A stretch of DNA of 64,000 nt from Clostridiales bacterium CHKCI006 (GTDB lineage: Bacteria; Bacillota_I; Bacilli_A; Erysipelotrichales; Coprobacillaceae), in the NCBI GenBank assembly GCA_900018345.1, contig FCNA01000021.1, positions 1-64,000 of the forward strand, given 5' to 3'. The notes below the pieces were generated by a model. That model did no database searches. It worked only from the letters and a program-made list of their open reading frames with translations, and was not told the DNA's origin. Below are positions 35,751-44,134 of the stretch, in pieces. Numbering within the stretch: position 1 is the first letter of the stretch; the number at the start of each line of letters is the position of its first letter. Both the position numbers and the translations under genes were made by a program.

Positions 35751-37286
35751 TCACCTCATTGATGGAAAGATACGTTCTAAAAAACCAAAGACCGTATGCT
35801 GCTCGCGCCGATTCATGCTCCACTTCAGGATGCTGACACAATACGTCACCACGATCAGTAACCCACATAGGATCATACTGACAAACGAATCCGGCACAAT
35901 GACATAATGGACGATCAGGGTACAGCACAGCGGCAGCACAAAACCGCGCATGATCCGCAACATATTGCGCCAGAAATAACGCATATCCAAACCGACCCGC
36001 GTATGATAATACCAGTTCAGTGCCATGTTTCCCAGCACATTCATGATCAGCGTGCCCAAAGCGGCTCCGGTAGGACCCCACATCAGACTTAACGGGATCG
36101 AACAGATCGCATTGGAAAGCACAATGGCCAGATTCGCAAATGCCTTGAAGCGATGCATGTTTTTGGCCTGCAGAATCGGAATGGCCATATACTGAATGGC
36201 CGGAATGAGCACGGCAAAGAAAAGGATCATCGTCACCCTGTAAACCTCATGATAGTTCTCACTGGCAGCTCCATACAAACTGGAGAAATACTCGCCCACT
36301 CCAAAAAAGCCAAAAATGATCAGCGACAACACCATGAACTGAATGCGGGCCACTTGCGTAAACAGGCGCGTCAGTTCCCAATCATCCGATCCACTGGCGA
36401 CAATACGGTGGATCTTCGGCGTAAAGACATCGGAGATCGTCGAAGAGAAATTGAAAAAGTAACGGCTCAGCTGATCGGCCAGACTGTAGATCGTTACCGC
36501 ACTGGCGGAAACCAGCGATCCTAAAAGAATACGATCCAGGCTCCAGTTGATCTGGTCAACGATCAGATTGATCATGACAAAGAATGAGAAACCAAAGATC
36601 TCTCTCAAATCAGCCAGTCTAGGAATATAGAACTTAAAGCGGATCTTCAATACCTTAAAGCAATAAACGATATAGATCACGCTCGTCGTCATCGTTACAG
36701 CCATGGTCGCTAAAGAAAGCGACATGTTGCCAAATCCCAGAAACAGTAATGGCAAGCTTAAAAGCGGATTACAGATCTGGCGCAGGATCGTGATGGCCCG
36801 CAGCAAAATAAACTGTTCACGGACCATGATATTCGATTCAAATATGTAGGTTGGAAAAGTAATACAGATGTTGATGATCATCACCAGCATCAATACCCGC
36901 GTCTGATTGATGAGCTCCGGATGACTGGCTATCTCAGACGGCCAGGCAATCAGTGTCCCGCTGATCTGCATCAATAAAAGACCGCAAATAAAGGCAATGA
37001 CTGCAATGACCAGATACATGCAAAGAAATAAACCATTGAGTCTGGCCAGTCCTTCTCTGTCTCTTTTTGCCTGCAGGCGGGAATAAAAACGTGTAAAAGT
37101 CGCATATAAGCCCATCTGGAATAAAGACAGGTTTTGGATGATCCCGAGTGCCCATGAATAGATACCGTAGTCAACTTCACCGACAATGCTGGTCATGACC
37201 GGCGTGTATAATAAAGTACTGATTAAGCCGATGGCTACGGAAATATAGGACATCGCTATCCCTATCCCTCTTTGACTTTTCGCCAT
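35751..37286 (-). CDS. Wzx-like polysaccharide flippase (MATE/MOP superfamily)
   Basis: The 511-residue membrane protein has about 12 to 14 transmembrane helices. It resembles polysaccharide export proteins (Wzx, RfbX), with the N-terminal IGIAMSYISVAIGLIS pattern. It probably moves lipid-linked glycans across the membrane; no glycosyltransferase genes are adjacent, so the glycan is unknown. The ATG follows GAGGAGG. It leads a transcript with RNase H and the glycosylase. Confidence 0.87.
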   Translation of the reverse strand: MAKSQRGIGIAMSYISVAIGLISTLLYTPVMTSIVGEVDYGIYSWALGIIQNLSLFQMGLYATFTRFYSRLQAKRDREGLARLNGLFLCMYLVIAVIAFICGLLLMQISGTLIAWPSEIASHPELINQTRVLMLVMIINICITFPTYIFESNIMVREQFILLRAITILRQICNPLLSLPLLFLGFGNMSLSLATMAVTMTTSVIYIVYCFKVLKIRFKFYIPRLADLREIFGFSFFVMINLIVDQINWSLDRILLGSLVSASAVTIYSLADQLSRYFFNFSSTISDVFTPKIHRIVASGSDDWELTRLFTQVARIQFMVLSLIIFGFFGVGEYFSSLYGAASENYHEVYRVTMILFFAVLIPAIQYMAIPILQAKNMHRFKAFANLAIVLSNAICSIPLSLMWGPTGAALGTLIMNVLGNMALNWYYHTRVGLDMRYFWRNMLRIMRGFVLPLCCTLIVHYVIVPDSFVSMILCGLLIVVTYCVSILKWSMNRREQHTVFGFLERIFPSMR

Positions 37287-37365
37287 GTATTAACCTCCTC
37301 AAAAGTAGTTATCATGTCTATTTTACTCTGATTGCTTCAAAAAGACAATCCATATAATGAGCATA

Positions 37366-37436
37366 AAATAAAAACAGGCTGGTTAGAGCCTGTTTTTCTG
37401 GCATGGGAAAATTGGGAGAGGGGTAAACCATGCCGT
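37366..37436 (-). ncRNA. Candidate small RNA 1 with C-rich loop
   Basis: On the minus strand a TATAAT box (37443-37448) sets a start near 37436. Two bases in, GGCATGG/CCATGCC (37428-37434 with 37400-37406) makes a perfect 7-pair hairpin whose 21-base loop contains ACCCCTCTCCC. A strong terminator hairpin AAAAACAGGCT/AGCCTGTTTTT (37370-37397) follows after a few bases. The result is a compact RNA of about 65-70 bases with no ORF of note. The C-rich loop is complementary to Shine-Dalgarno-like G-rich sequence. It is a candidate from sequence only. Confidence 0.65.
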
Positions 37437-37442
37437 GTCTTC

Positions 37443-37471
37443 ATTATATCCTTTGACATGATTTATTATAA
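37443..37471 (-). promoter_or_regulatory. Promoter of small RNA 1
   Basis: On the minus strand TTATAA, 17 bases and a perfect TATAAT. The -35 box matches the consensus at four of six positions. Confidence 0.6.
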
Positions 37472-37521
37472 GACAGTTTTATGAATCATATATGAACATA
37501 AACAAAAACTTCATTTCTTTT

Positions 37522-37585
37522 TCCAAAGAAAAAGTAGCACCAGGTGCTACGGGGAGGAATTAGTGCTCATCACTTCACTAACTTC
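37522..37585 (-). ncRNA. Candidate small RNA 2 with C-rich linker
   Basis: On the minus strand an extended -10 box (TGATATGAT) sets a start near 37585. The RNA would begin with the hairpin AGTTAGTG/CACTAATT (one wobble, ten-base loop, 37558-37583), continue through a single-stranded CCTCCCC (37551-37557) and end in the terminator GTAGCACC-T-GGTGCTAC followed by TTTTTCTTT (37525-37550). Size about 62 bases. The plan, a 5' hairpin plus C-rich stretch plus terminator, repeats that of RNA 1 although the sequences differ. Confidence 0.6.
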
Positions 37586-37591
37586 AAGCAC

Positions 37592-37600
37592 ATCATATCA
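37592..37600 (-). promoter_or_regulatory. Extended -10 promoter of small RNA 2
   Basis: TGATATGAT on the minus strand, an extended -10 element. The -35 region falls within the palindrome at 37614-37634. Confidence 0.5.
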
Positions 37601-37613
37601 ACCCTATTTGAAC

Positions 37614-37634
37614 TATATGTGAACAATTCACATA
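37614..37634. repeat. Perfect palindrome over the small RNA 2 -35 region
   Basis: ATATGTGAA-CAA-TTCACATAT has nine-base perfect arms. Its position over the expected -35 region suggests an operator. The TGTGA...TCACA halves recall CRP/FNR-type sites, but the gap is five rather than six bases. Confidence 0.5.
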
Positions 37635-37659
37635 TTTCTCAAACATTTTTCTTTTTTTG

Positions 37660-38550
37660 TTAAGCCTGCTGGCTTTGTGCATAGAGCACAGCACCCAACA
37701 GATTCGCATCATTACTGAAAAGGCAGCGATCGATCTTCGTCGTCACCAGATCCGGAAAACTGAATTTCGCTTCTTTATAGGTCGCCCGAATTTTTTCGAT
37801 AAACCAGTCTTCTTCTGAGATCCCCCCGCCCAGACAAATGATCTCTGGATTATAGAAGATCACAATGGCATGCAGGCCCATGGCGATATTGCGGCACCAT
37901 TCATTCATCGCTTCAACCGCTTCCGGATCATTTTCCAGATAAAGCTGACTGATCTCCGTTCCGTATTTCAGCTGACGTTCACAAGGAACTTTGGCATTAT
38001 AGATATGAATCAGGGCATCCATGCTGGCAAGACTAGCCAGGCCAATGACTTTGCCGTTTTCATCAAAACCTGCTGGCAGACTGGAAAATTCACCGGCAAT
38101 TCCGTCTACGCCCTGGATAACACCGTTTTTGTCACAAACACAACCGCCGATCCCCGTTCCAATCACAAAATAGACACTGGACTGACTGTGTTGTCCATTA
38201 CCGATCCGCATCTCACAATAGCCTGCCGCCTTTGCATCATTCATCGTATACGTCGGTTTATTCAGACGTTTCATCACTTCCTGATTAACATTCGTACCCA
38301 GCATGATGCGAACTGTTCGGGCTGCTTTGGAAAGCACCTGTGAATCCGAACGGATCACTCCTGGTGCGGATACCCCGATCAAATCAATTTCGTCTAAATG
38401 GTCGATATCGGCACACACATAATCATAGAACTGTTCAGGTGTCTCACATAATCGCGTCTCTTTTTTCCACTTCTTCACAATCGTGGTCTCTCCCTCAATC
38501 AGGGCATATTTAATAAACGTCCCCCCAATATCGATTCCTAAATGATACAT
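37660..38550 (-). CDS. ROK-family sugar kinase
   Basis: The 296-residue protein has the ATP-binding DIGGTFIKYALI motif at residue 6 and a GTGIGGCV loop near 130, the ROK fold of glucokinases and N-acetylhexosamine kinases. The usual CxCGxxGCxE zinc motif of ROK proteins is not present, so the substrate may differ. It has no N-terminal winged helix, so it is an enzyme rather than a repressor. It follows tdk by three bases with AAAGGAGG before its ATG. Confidence 0.88.
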   Translation of the reverse strand: MYHLGIDIGGTFIKYALIEGETTIVKKWKKETRLCETPEQFYDYVCADIDHLDEIDLIGVSAPGVIRSDSQVLSKAARTVRIMLGTNVNQEVMKRLNKPTYTMNDAKAAGYCEMRIGNGQHSQSSVYFVIGTGIGGCVCDKNGVIQGVDGIAGEFSSLPAGFDENGKVIGLASLASMDALIHIYNAKVPCERQLKYGTEISQLYLENDPEAVEAMNEWCRNIAMGLHAIVIFYNPEIICLGGGISEEDWFIEKIRATYKEAKFSFPDLVTTKIDRCLFSNDANLLGAVLYAQSQQA

Positions 38551-38553
38551 TGC

Positions 38554-39171
38554 TTATTCCTCCTTTTCATGCTTCTTTAACGAATAGTGGCGTGGCCGAT
38601 CCATGACTTCATGACAATGCCGACAGCGCGGTTCATAGCTGTCCTTCGCACCGATCATGATCACCGGGTCATCAAAAGCCGCCGGTTTTCCATTGACTAG
38701 ACGCTGCGTTCGCGTTGCCGGCGCCCCACAGCGTGCGCAAACCGCGGTCAGCTTGCTGACAAACTCCGCTTTGGTTAAAAGCTGCGGCATGACCCCAAAC
38801 GGTTCACCGCGAAAATCTGTATCCAGGCCCGCAATCATGACGCGCTTGCCTAGGTCAGCCAGATACTCACAGATGTCGACGATCTCCTCATCGAAGAACT
38901 GGGCTTCATCGATGGCAATGACCTCATCATCTTCATCAACATATTCGAGGATCTCCTTCGCCTCCTTCACAACAAGACAGGGGATATGCATGCCGGCATG
39001 ACTGACGATCTCCGTCTCACTATACCGATTATCCACTTGCGGTTTAAATACCTTGATTCTTTTTTTCGCAAAGCTGAGCACATGGATCCGCCGAATCAGC
39101 TCTTCTGTCTTCCCGGCGAACATACAGCCGCTAATGGCTTCGATCCAGCCTTCTTTATACTGATGATACAA
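38554..39171 (-). CDS. tdk: Thymidine kinase
   Basis: Tdk phosphorylates thymidine. It shows the P-loop GCMFAGKTEEL near the N-terminus, the Walker B/DEAQFF motif, the zinc site CARCG...CRHCH and a lid segment. The frame has an ATG at 39195, but that ATG lies within a TATAAT box and has no ribosome site; the TTG at 39171 is eight bases after AAAGGGG and matches where Tdk proteins begin, so it is chosen here. The ATG would give 213 residues rather than 205. Confidence 0.92.
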   Translation of the reverse strand: MYHQYKEGWIEAISGCMFAGKTEELIRRIHVLSFAKKRIKVFKPQVDNRYSETEIVSHAGMHIPCLVVKEAKEILEYVDEDDEVIAIDEAQFFDEEIVDICEYLADLGKRVMIAGLDTDFRGEPFGVMPQLLTKAEFVSKLTAVCARCGAPATRTQRLVNGKPAAFDDPVIMIGAKDSYEPRCRHCHEVMDRPRHYSLKKHEKEE

Positions 39172-39192
39172 AAAAACATCCCCTTTCTTCTT

Positions 39193-39198
39193 CATTAT
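39193..39198 (-). promoter_or_regulatory. -10 box of tdk
   Basis: TATAAT on the minus strand spans the first ATG of the tdk frame and supports the downstream TTG start. The -35 region is weak. Confidence 0.4.
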
Positions 39199-39214
39199 AC
39201 ACGATTTTAAGCCT

Positions 39215-39242
39215 ACAAAAAAGAGGAAGCACTTACTTCCTC
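39215..39242 (-). terminator. Terminator after dnaB
   Basis: On the minus strand GAGGAAG-six bases-CTTCCTC is followed by six T residues and overlaps the end of dnaB. Confidence 0.87.
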
Positions 39243-40597
39243 AAATCTTTTGACTGACTGATGCCCGGTTCAGCCATTCTGGCCAGATCACTAAAACGGC
39301 TGTAGTTCTTCTCCAGCGCCAGTTCCACCTTGCCGGTAGGCCCATTTCGATGTTTGGCCACATTGACTTCGACAATGCCGGTATCCGAGCCTTTATCGGC
39401 CTGTTGATCATAGTAGCCTTCGCGGTATAAGAAAATAATGATATCCGCATCCTGCTCGATGGCTCCGGATTCACGCAGGTCCGACATCATCGGACGCTTG
39501 TCATCACGCCGTTCAAGTGAACGAGAGAGCTGTGACAAGGCAATCAGCGGTACCTCCAGCTCACGCGCGAGCCCCTTGAGCTGACGTGAAATGTCGGAAA
39601 CCTCCTGCTGCCTGGACTCCTTGCCGTTACCGACGATCAGCTGCAGATAGTCGATCAGGATCATCTTCAGCCCGTGATCCTGTTTCAATCGTCTGGCCTT
39701 GGCAATCAGATCGTTGATCTTAATTCCTGGTGTATCATCAATATATAAGTTACATTCACTGACCCTTTCGGTTGCCGCATAATACTTGTTGGCATCATTG
39801 GTCAGGATCTCCCCGTTTCTGAGCTGGCCGCCCTCAATGCCGCCCATAGCGGAAATACAACGTTTGATCAGCTGTTCGGCAGGCATCTCCAAAGAGAAAA
39901 AAGCAACGGCTTCGTCACTCTTGTGTGCCACATTTGTCGCGATATTCAAGGCAAACGCCGTCTTACCAACGGATGGACGGGCTCCGATGATAATGAGATC
40001 CCCCGGCTGAAAGCCCTGGGTAATATGATCAAGATCGCGGAATTTCGTAGCGATGCCGGCGACTTCCCCCCGGTTCTGAGAATTGAGCATCAGCTGATTG
40101 GTGACCTCGCGGATGACTGAATGCACATCTTTGAACTCGCCGGTCGTTCGATCACGCGTCACCTTCAGCATATCCTGTTCAGATTGACTGATAAAATCAT
40201 CGATATTTTCCAATTCACCGTAAGCCCCCTCGACAATCCGCTCAGACTGACGGATCAGGCGACGCAGGACCGCTTTATCTTCAATGATCTTGCAGTAAAA
40301 AGGGGTATGTTTAATGGTTGGGACCGATTCACTCAACTGAAAGAGATATTCGACACCACCTGTTTTTTCTAACTGATTTAAATTACGCAAATAAGCCGTC
40401 ACTGTTGTCACATCAACCGGCTGATTTTGGGCATACAGGGCACTCATCGCACTAAAGATCAGGCGATGCGGTTCCTGATAAAAATCCTCCGGGTGCAGCT
40501 TTCCCAAAGCTTCACTGCAGGCATTTTTGCTCATCAGCATGGAGCCTAGAACTGACCGTTCAGCATCTAAATCATTTGGCATTACTCTAGCTGGCAT
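39233..40597 (-). CDS. dnaB: Replicative DNA helicase
   Basis: This RecA-fold hexameric helicase unwinds DNA at the fork. It shows the N-terminal primase-binding domain (PNDLDAERSVLGSML), Walker A GARPSVGKTAFALN (about 206-219), Walker B MILIDYLQLI and the RESGAIEQDADI stretch. Length 454 is typical. It is the last gene of yybS-gdpP-rplI-dnaB, with 14 bases after rplI. Confidence 0.96.
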   Translation of the reverse strand: MPARVMPNDLDAERSVLGSMLMSKNACSEALGKLHPEDFYQEPHRLIFSAMSALYAQNQPVDVTTVTAYLRNLNQLEKTGGVEYLFQLSESVPTIKHTPFYCKIIEDKAVLRRLIRQSERIVEGAYGELENIDDFISQSEQDMLKVTRDRTTGEFKDVHSVIREVTNQLMLNSQNRGEVAGIATKFRDLDHITQGFQPGDLIIIGARPSVGKTAFALNIATNVAHKSDEAVAFFSLEMPAEQLIKRCISAMGGIEGGQLRNGEILTNDANKYYAATERVSECNLYIDDTPGIKINDLIAKARRLKQDHGLKMILIDYLQLIVGNGKESRQQEVSDISRQLKGLARELEVPLIALSQLSRSLERRDDKRPMMSDLRESGAIEQDADIIIFLYREGYYDQQADKGSDTGIVEVNVAKHRNGPTGKVELALEKNYSRFSDLARMAEPGISQSKDLRK

Positions 40598-40611
40598 AAC
40601 CTTCGCTTCCT

Positions 40612-41058
40612 TTATTTCTCTGTCGTATGCACTCTAAATTGTGCGACAACACCTTTGTACAGTTCCACTTTGACCTGTGTATAGCCTAAAGCATGAATCG
40701 GATAAAAATCGATAAATTTACGTTTATCCACCCGAATATCATACTGTTCACGCAAGGCTTCCGTAATCTGCTTGATAGAAATACCACCAAACACACGGCC
40801 ATTCGTACCGCCTGACAGCTTAAATTCAAGCACGAGATCGGCCATACGTTTGGCTAAGGCCTCGGCATCAGCCTTCTTTTGTTTTTCAATCTCTGCCTGT
40901 TTCTCCTCATCTCTCTTTAAAGCAGCTCTGCCCTGAGCAGTAGCCATCACAGCCAGCTTATTTTTGATCAGATAGTTCTGGCCATAGCCATCGGCCACCT
41001 TAACAATCTCGCCTTTTTTTCCTACTTTACGTACATCCTGAAGTAAAATGACTTCCAT
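40612..41058 (-). CDS. rplI: 50S ribosomal protein L9
   Basis: The 148-residue protein begins MEVILLQDVRKVGKKGEIV and has the family GYGQNYLIKNKLA signature, a long charged central helix and the C-terminal domain with SGGTNGRVFGGIS. It lies three bases after gdpP and before dnaB, the standard Firmicutes order. Confidence 0.97.
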   Translation of the reverse strand: MEVILLQDVRKVGKKGEIVKVADGYGQNYLIKNKLAVMATAQGRAALKRDEEKQAEIEKQKKADAEALAKRMADLVLEFKLSGGTNGRVFGGISIKQITEALREQYDIRVDKRKFIDFYPIHALGYTQVKVELYKGVVAQFRVHTTEK

Positions 41059-41061
41059 TCT

Positions 41062-43017
41062 TTATTCCTCTCTTTCACTGTAATATTCATCTAATTTCTC
41101 AACCAGACGCTTTCTCACATCCATCACACTGCTATTTTTTACCTGGCAGGCCGCCATACTGAAATGACCGCCACCCCCCATTTTTTCCATGATGACCTGG
41201 ACATTGATCTTGCCATTGCTGCGGCTGGAGATGGCCACCGTGCCCTCATCCACCCGACCGATCACAAAGCTTGCTTCGGTCTCATTGATATCCAGTAATT
41301 CATTACCGACCTTCGCTAACATGACACGACTGTAAGTGACATCCTCACGTCCGCAGGCAATCAGCACCTTCTCGTTATAACGGGCAGCGCTCTGGACAAA
41401 TTCCGCTTTCTTTAAAGTGAAAACATAATCATCCTGCAGCAGTTCTGTGGCATGAGAGACATTCGCTCCCAGTTCTTTCAACGTGGCTGCTACCCGGAAG
41501 GTACGCACCCCCGTGCGGGTCTTAAAGCTTGAAGTATCCACCAGCAGACCGGCATACATGATGGTGGCCTCCAGCTCACTTAAGTGAACCGGATGATCCA
41601 TATATTCATAAAACTCCGTAATCAGTTCCACCGTACTGGAAGCCGCCGGTTCCAGATAAGTCAGGATCGGTCGAGCCATAAATTCCTCACCACGACGGTG
41701 GTGATCGATCACGACAATATTGCTGCAGGCTTCCACCAGTTCCTTGGCAATCGCCAGACTTGGCTTATGGTTATCCACGCTGATCAAAAGACTTTCTTTA
41801 TTGATCAGTTCCATCGCTCTGGCCGGTGTGATCAGGCGCTCACTATAATCTTCCTGCTTTTGCAACAGATGAAAGGCGCGACGCGTCTTATCCTCCATCG
41901 AATCCGGATCAATGATGATATAAACATCCTTTTGGGCCATTCGGGCAATTCTGGCCATACCGATGCTGGCTCCAAACGAATCCAGATCCGACTCCTTATG
42001 TCCCATGACAAAGACATTGCTGGCGGGTTTAAATAAGCCATTCAACGAGTTGGCAATCACGCGCACACGCACACGATTATTTTTGGCATAGGTCTCACTG
42101 TTGCCGCCAAAGAAACGTAAAGGCTCGCCTTCGGTCTTGACCACGACCTGATCTCCGCCGCGGCTAAAAGCCAGACTCAGGGCATCATTGGCATCCTCAT
42201 CCATATTTTTCAATCCGTTTGTCTTAGAGATCCCGATACTTAAAGACATCACTGCCCCAAGTGACGAGGCCTGTTCACGGACCCGGTTCAAAATCACAAA
42301 TTTACTATCCACCAGGGCCGAAAAGATCTTATCATTCAAAAAGCCAATATAGTTTTCCTGGCGGTATCTTTTCAAAACGATCTGATATTCCTTGGCCCAT
42401 TGCGCCAGGGTCGTTCGGATCGATGACTGCAGCAGGGCACCTTTCTGTTCATCAACGCTGTTGATGACCTCGTCAAAATTGTCCACCGATAAATACAGCA
42501 TGACCGGTTTCTGTTCACGATAGGCCTTATAAAGCGTGGTGTAGTTGGACACATCCTTTAAATAAAGCATGTGGGAATCCTGATTATTGTACACCTCATA
42601 ATAACGCCCCTCGATCTCCATGGTAGTCACTTCATCATCATCAAATGTGTTGCGAAAACGCGGCTGCCAGTCTTCCAGCTTCATACCCAGCACATGCCAG
42701 TCGAGCTCATCGAAAAGTTCCGAAGCCCAGGTAATGACATGCTTATCATCATACATGATCATCCCCACAAAACCAAACAGAAAAGCATTCTTGGCATCCG
42801 TTCCAATGGCTTTTGAGATGGTCATCGCATCATCTTCCACCTGACGGAACAGACGTAAAAAGATGGCCCCTAATAGTAGACTGCTCAGTAAGACAACAAC
42901 CATGAAGAGCGCAAAAGCCAGTTCCTGAAACAAGAGAAAAAGAAGGGCACTGATGATGACCTCAAAAATCAGGACAGCCAAAAGGTGCTGCTTGTATTTT
43001 AATAACTTCTCTGTCAT
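41062..43017 (-). CDS. gdpP: Cyclic-di-AMP phosphodiesterase GdpP
   Basis: The 651-residue protein degrades c-di-AMP at the membrane. It has two N-terminal transmembrane helices (about 10-55), a PAS-like region, a degenerate GGDEF domain (about 170-300) and DHH/DHHA1 domains with GHKESDLDSFGA, DHHRRGEEF and a late GGGGHFSMAA motif. This is the full GdpP/YybT layout. It sits between yybS and rplI. Confidence 0.95.
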   Translation of the reverse strand: MTEKLLKYKQHLLAVLIFEVIISALLFLLFQELAFALFMVVVLLSSLLLGAIFLRLFRQVEDDAMTISKAIGTDAKNAFLFGFVGMIMYDDKHVITWASELFDELDWHVLGMKLEDWQPRFRNTFDDDEVTTMEIEGRYYEVYNNQDSHMLYLKDVSNYTTLYKAYREQKPVMLYLSVDNFDEVINSVDEQKGALLQSSIRTTLAQWAKEYQIVLKRYRQENYIGFLNDKIFSALVDSKFVILNRVREQASSLGAVMSLSIGISKTNGLKNMDEDANDALSLAFSRGGDQVVVKTEGEPLRFFGGNSETYAKNNRVRVRVIANSLNGLFKPASNVFVMGHKESDLDSFGASIGMARIARMAQKDVYIIIDPDSMEDKTRRAFHLLQKQEDYSERLITPARAMELINKESLLISVDNHKPSLAIAKELVEACSNIVVIDHHRRGEEFMARPILTYLEPAASSTVELITEFYEYMDHPVHLSELEATIMYAGLLVDTSSFKTRTGVRTFRVAATLKELGANVSHATELLQDDYVFTLKKAEFVQSAARYNEKVLIACGREDVTYSRVMLAKVGNELLDINETEASFVIGRVDEGTVAISSRSNGKINVQVIMEKMGGGGHFSMAACQVKNSSVMDVRKRLVEKLDEYYSEREE

Positions 43018-43031
43018 TGTTCATCACCTAC

Positions 43032-43886
43032 TTATCTTTTATTATACATGATTTTGTAACGTTTTTCACTAAATATATCGACCAGGCCAAACACAACCAG
43101 ATAAAGATTCAGCACTGGGATAAAAAGAGAGAGAAGAAAAACCAGCATCGCATAACGCTTTTGGGCAAATATGGCCCATAGGCACAAAAAGGAGAGTCCC
43201 TGGATCCCTAAAAGAATATAACAGATGATCCCCACAAAAACAGCCAGATCAAATGGGCAAAGAAACCCCAGGCAGCCCAGCAGTAAAACAAGGCCGCTGC
43301 GCTTAGAAAAATGCAAATAAACAAAGTGAAAATGCTCAACAAAAGAAAGCTTCAAACGCAAACAGACCACCTCTGCCAGATTGAGCAGTACATAGGTCTC
43401 CATCAGCCCCAGCACAAAGGCTGTCAGCGGAATCACTAAGCGGACCCAATTGGCAAGGGCCGGAAAATAAGCCACCAGACTGGCATACTCTCTTTCTATA
43501 TCATAACCAAACAAACCGGCCAAAAGCGTCATACTGGCCAGCTCCGCAATGATCATCATGACCAGGGTCGCCAAAAACAGACGCTGACTGGACCAGTGCC
43601 TGCGGCTGCCGTGAATCATGACAAAGCTCACTAAACCAGCCACCAGTGCGTAGAAGATGGTTTCCGGCAGACCTAAGAAGAGAGCCAGGATCATTTCACA
43701 GATCCACAAGATCACACTTGCCTTCAGCCCATTTTTCAAACCGTAGACAAGTAATGGCAAAGGCATCAGCATAAACAGGATCACATTGAGCATGCTTCCG
43801 GTATACGTATCGAACAAAACGAGAATGCCAAACAGCGCCAGCATCATCGCACCGTTCACTAATTCTTTGATCTTCTTTTGCTGCAT
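43032..43886 (-). CDS. yybS: YybS-family membrane protein (DUF2232)
   Basis: The 284-residue protein has about eight hydrophobic segments and the DUF2232 pattern seen immediately upstream of gdpP in Firmicutes. Role unknown, perhaps related to ECF-like transport. The ATG at 43886 has GGAGG six bases upstream; the ATG at 43892 touches the ribosome site and is unlikely. It starts its own transcript. Confidence 0.85.
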   Translation of the reverse strand: MQQKKIKELVNGAMMLALFGILVLFDTYTGSMLNVILFMLMPLPLLVYGLKNGLKASVILWICEMILALFLGLPETIFYALVAGLVSFVMIHGSRRHWSSQRLFLATLVMMIIAELASMTLLAGLFGYDIEREYASLVAYFPALANWVRLVIPLTAFVLGLMETYVLLNLAEVVCLRLKLSFVEHFHFVYLHFSKRSGLVLLLGCLGFLCPFDLAVFVGIICYILLGIQGLSFLCLWAIFAQKRYAMLVFLLSLFIPVLNLYLVVFGLVDIFSEKRYKIMYNKR

Positions 43887-43907
43887 GTTCATCCTCCTTC
43901 CCTATCC

Positions 43908-43936
43908 ATTATAGCTTAAATCCCCACAAATGTAAA
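43908..43936 (-). promoter_or_regulatory. Promoter of yybS-gdpP-rplI-dnaB
   Basis: On the minus strand TTTACA, 17 bases and TATAAT. The block thus has an independent promoter although it is separated from rpsF-ssb-rpsR. Confidence 0.85.
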
Positions 43937-44099
43937 AAAGGATCCAATGAATCCCCGGAAAAATCCCGCCCCGTCTGGATTGGCAGTTGTCCTCACCTGT
44001 TGAATGATGAGCTTTTTTTCAGTTTAGAGAAAATCGATAGTGACCAAAGAGCAGTCAACCCATTTCAAGCCAGCCTCCATTCTGCCTGTTTGTCAACAC

Positions 44100-44127
44100 A
44101 AAAAAAATCGAGACCACTTGGATCCCG
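44100..44127 (-). terminator. Terminator after the cytidylyltransferase gene
   Basis: On the minus strand CGGGATC and GGTCTCG pair (with two G-T pairs) around a short loop and are followed by eight T residues. From here to the yybS promoter (43937-44099) I see no gene. Confidence 0.72.
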
Positions 44128-44134
44128 AATTCAT

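Noticed and set aside
37402-37425. Seven-codon plus-strand ORF in small RNA 1
   Set aside because: It has no ribosome site and lies within a hairpin that is better explained as a minus-strand RNA.
43937-44099. Small RNA between yybS and the cytidylyltransferase gene
   Set aside because: Only a weak 4-pair hairpin before a T run is present, with no promoter.
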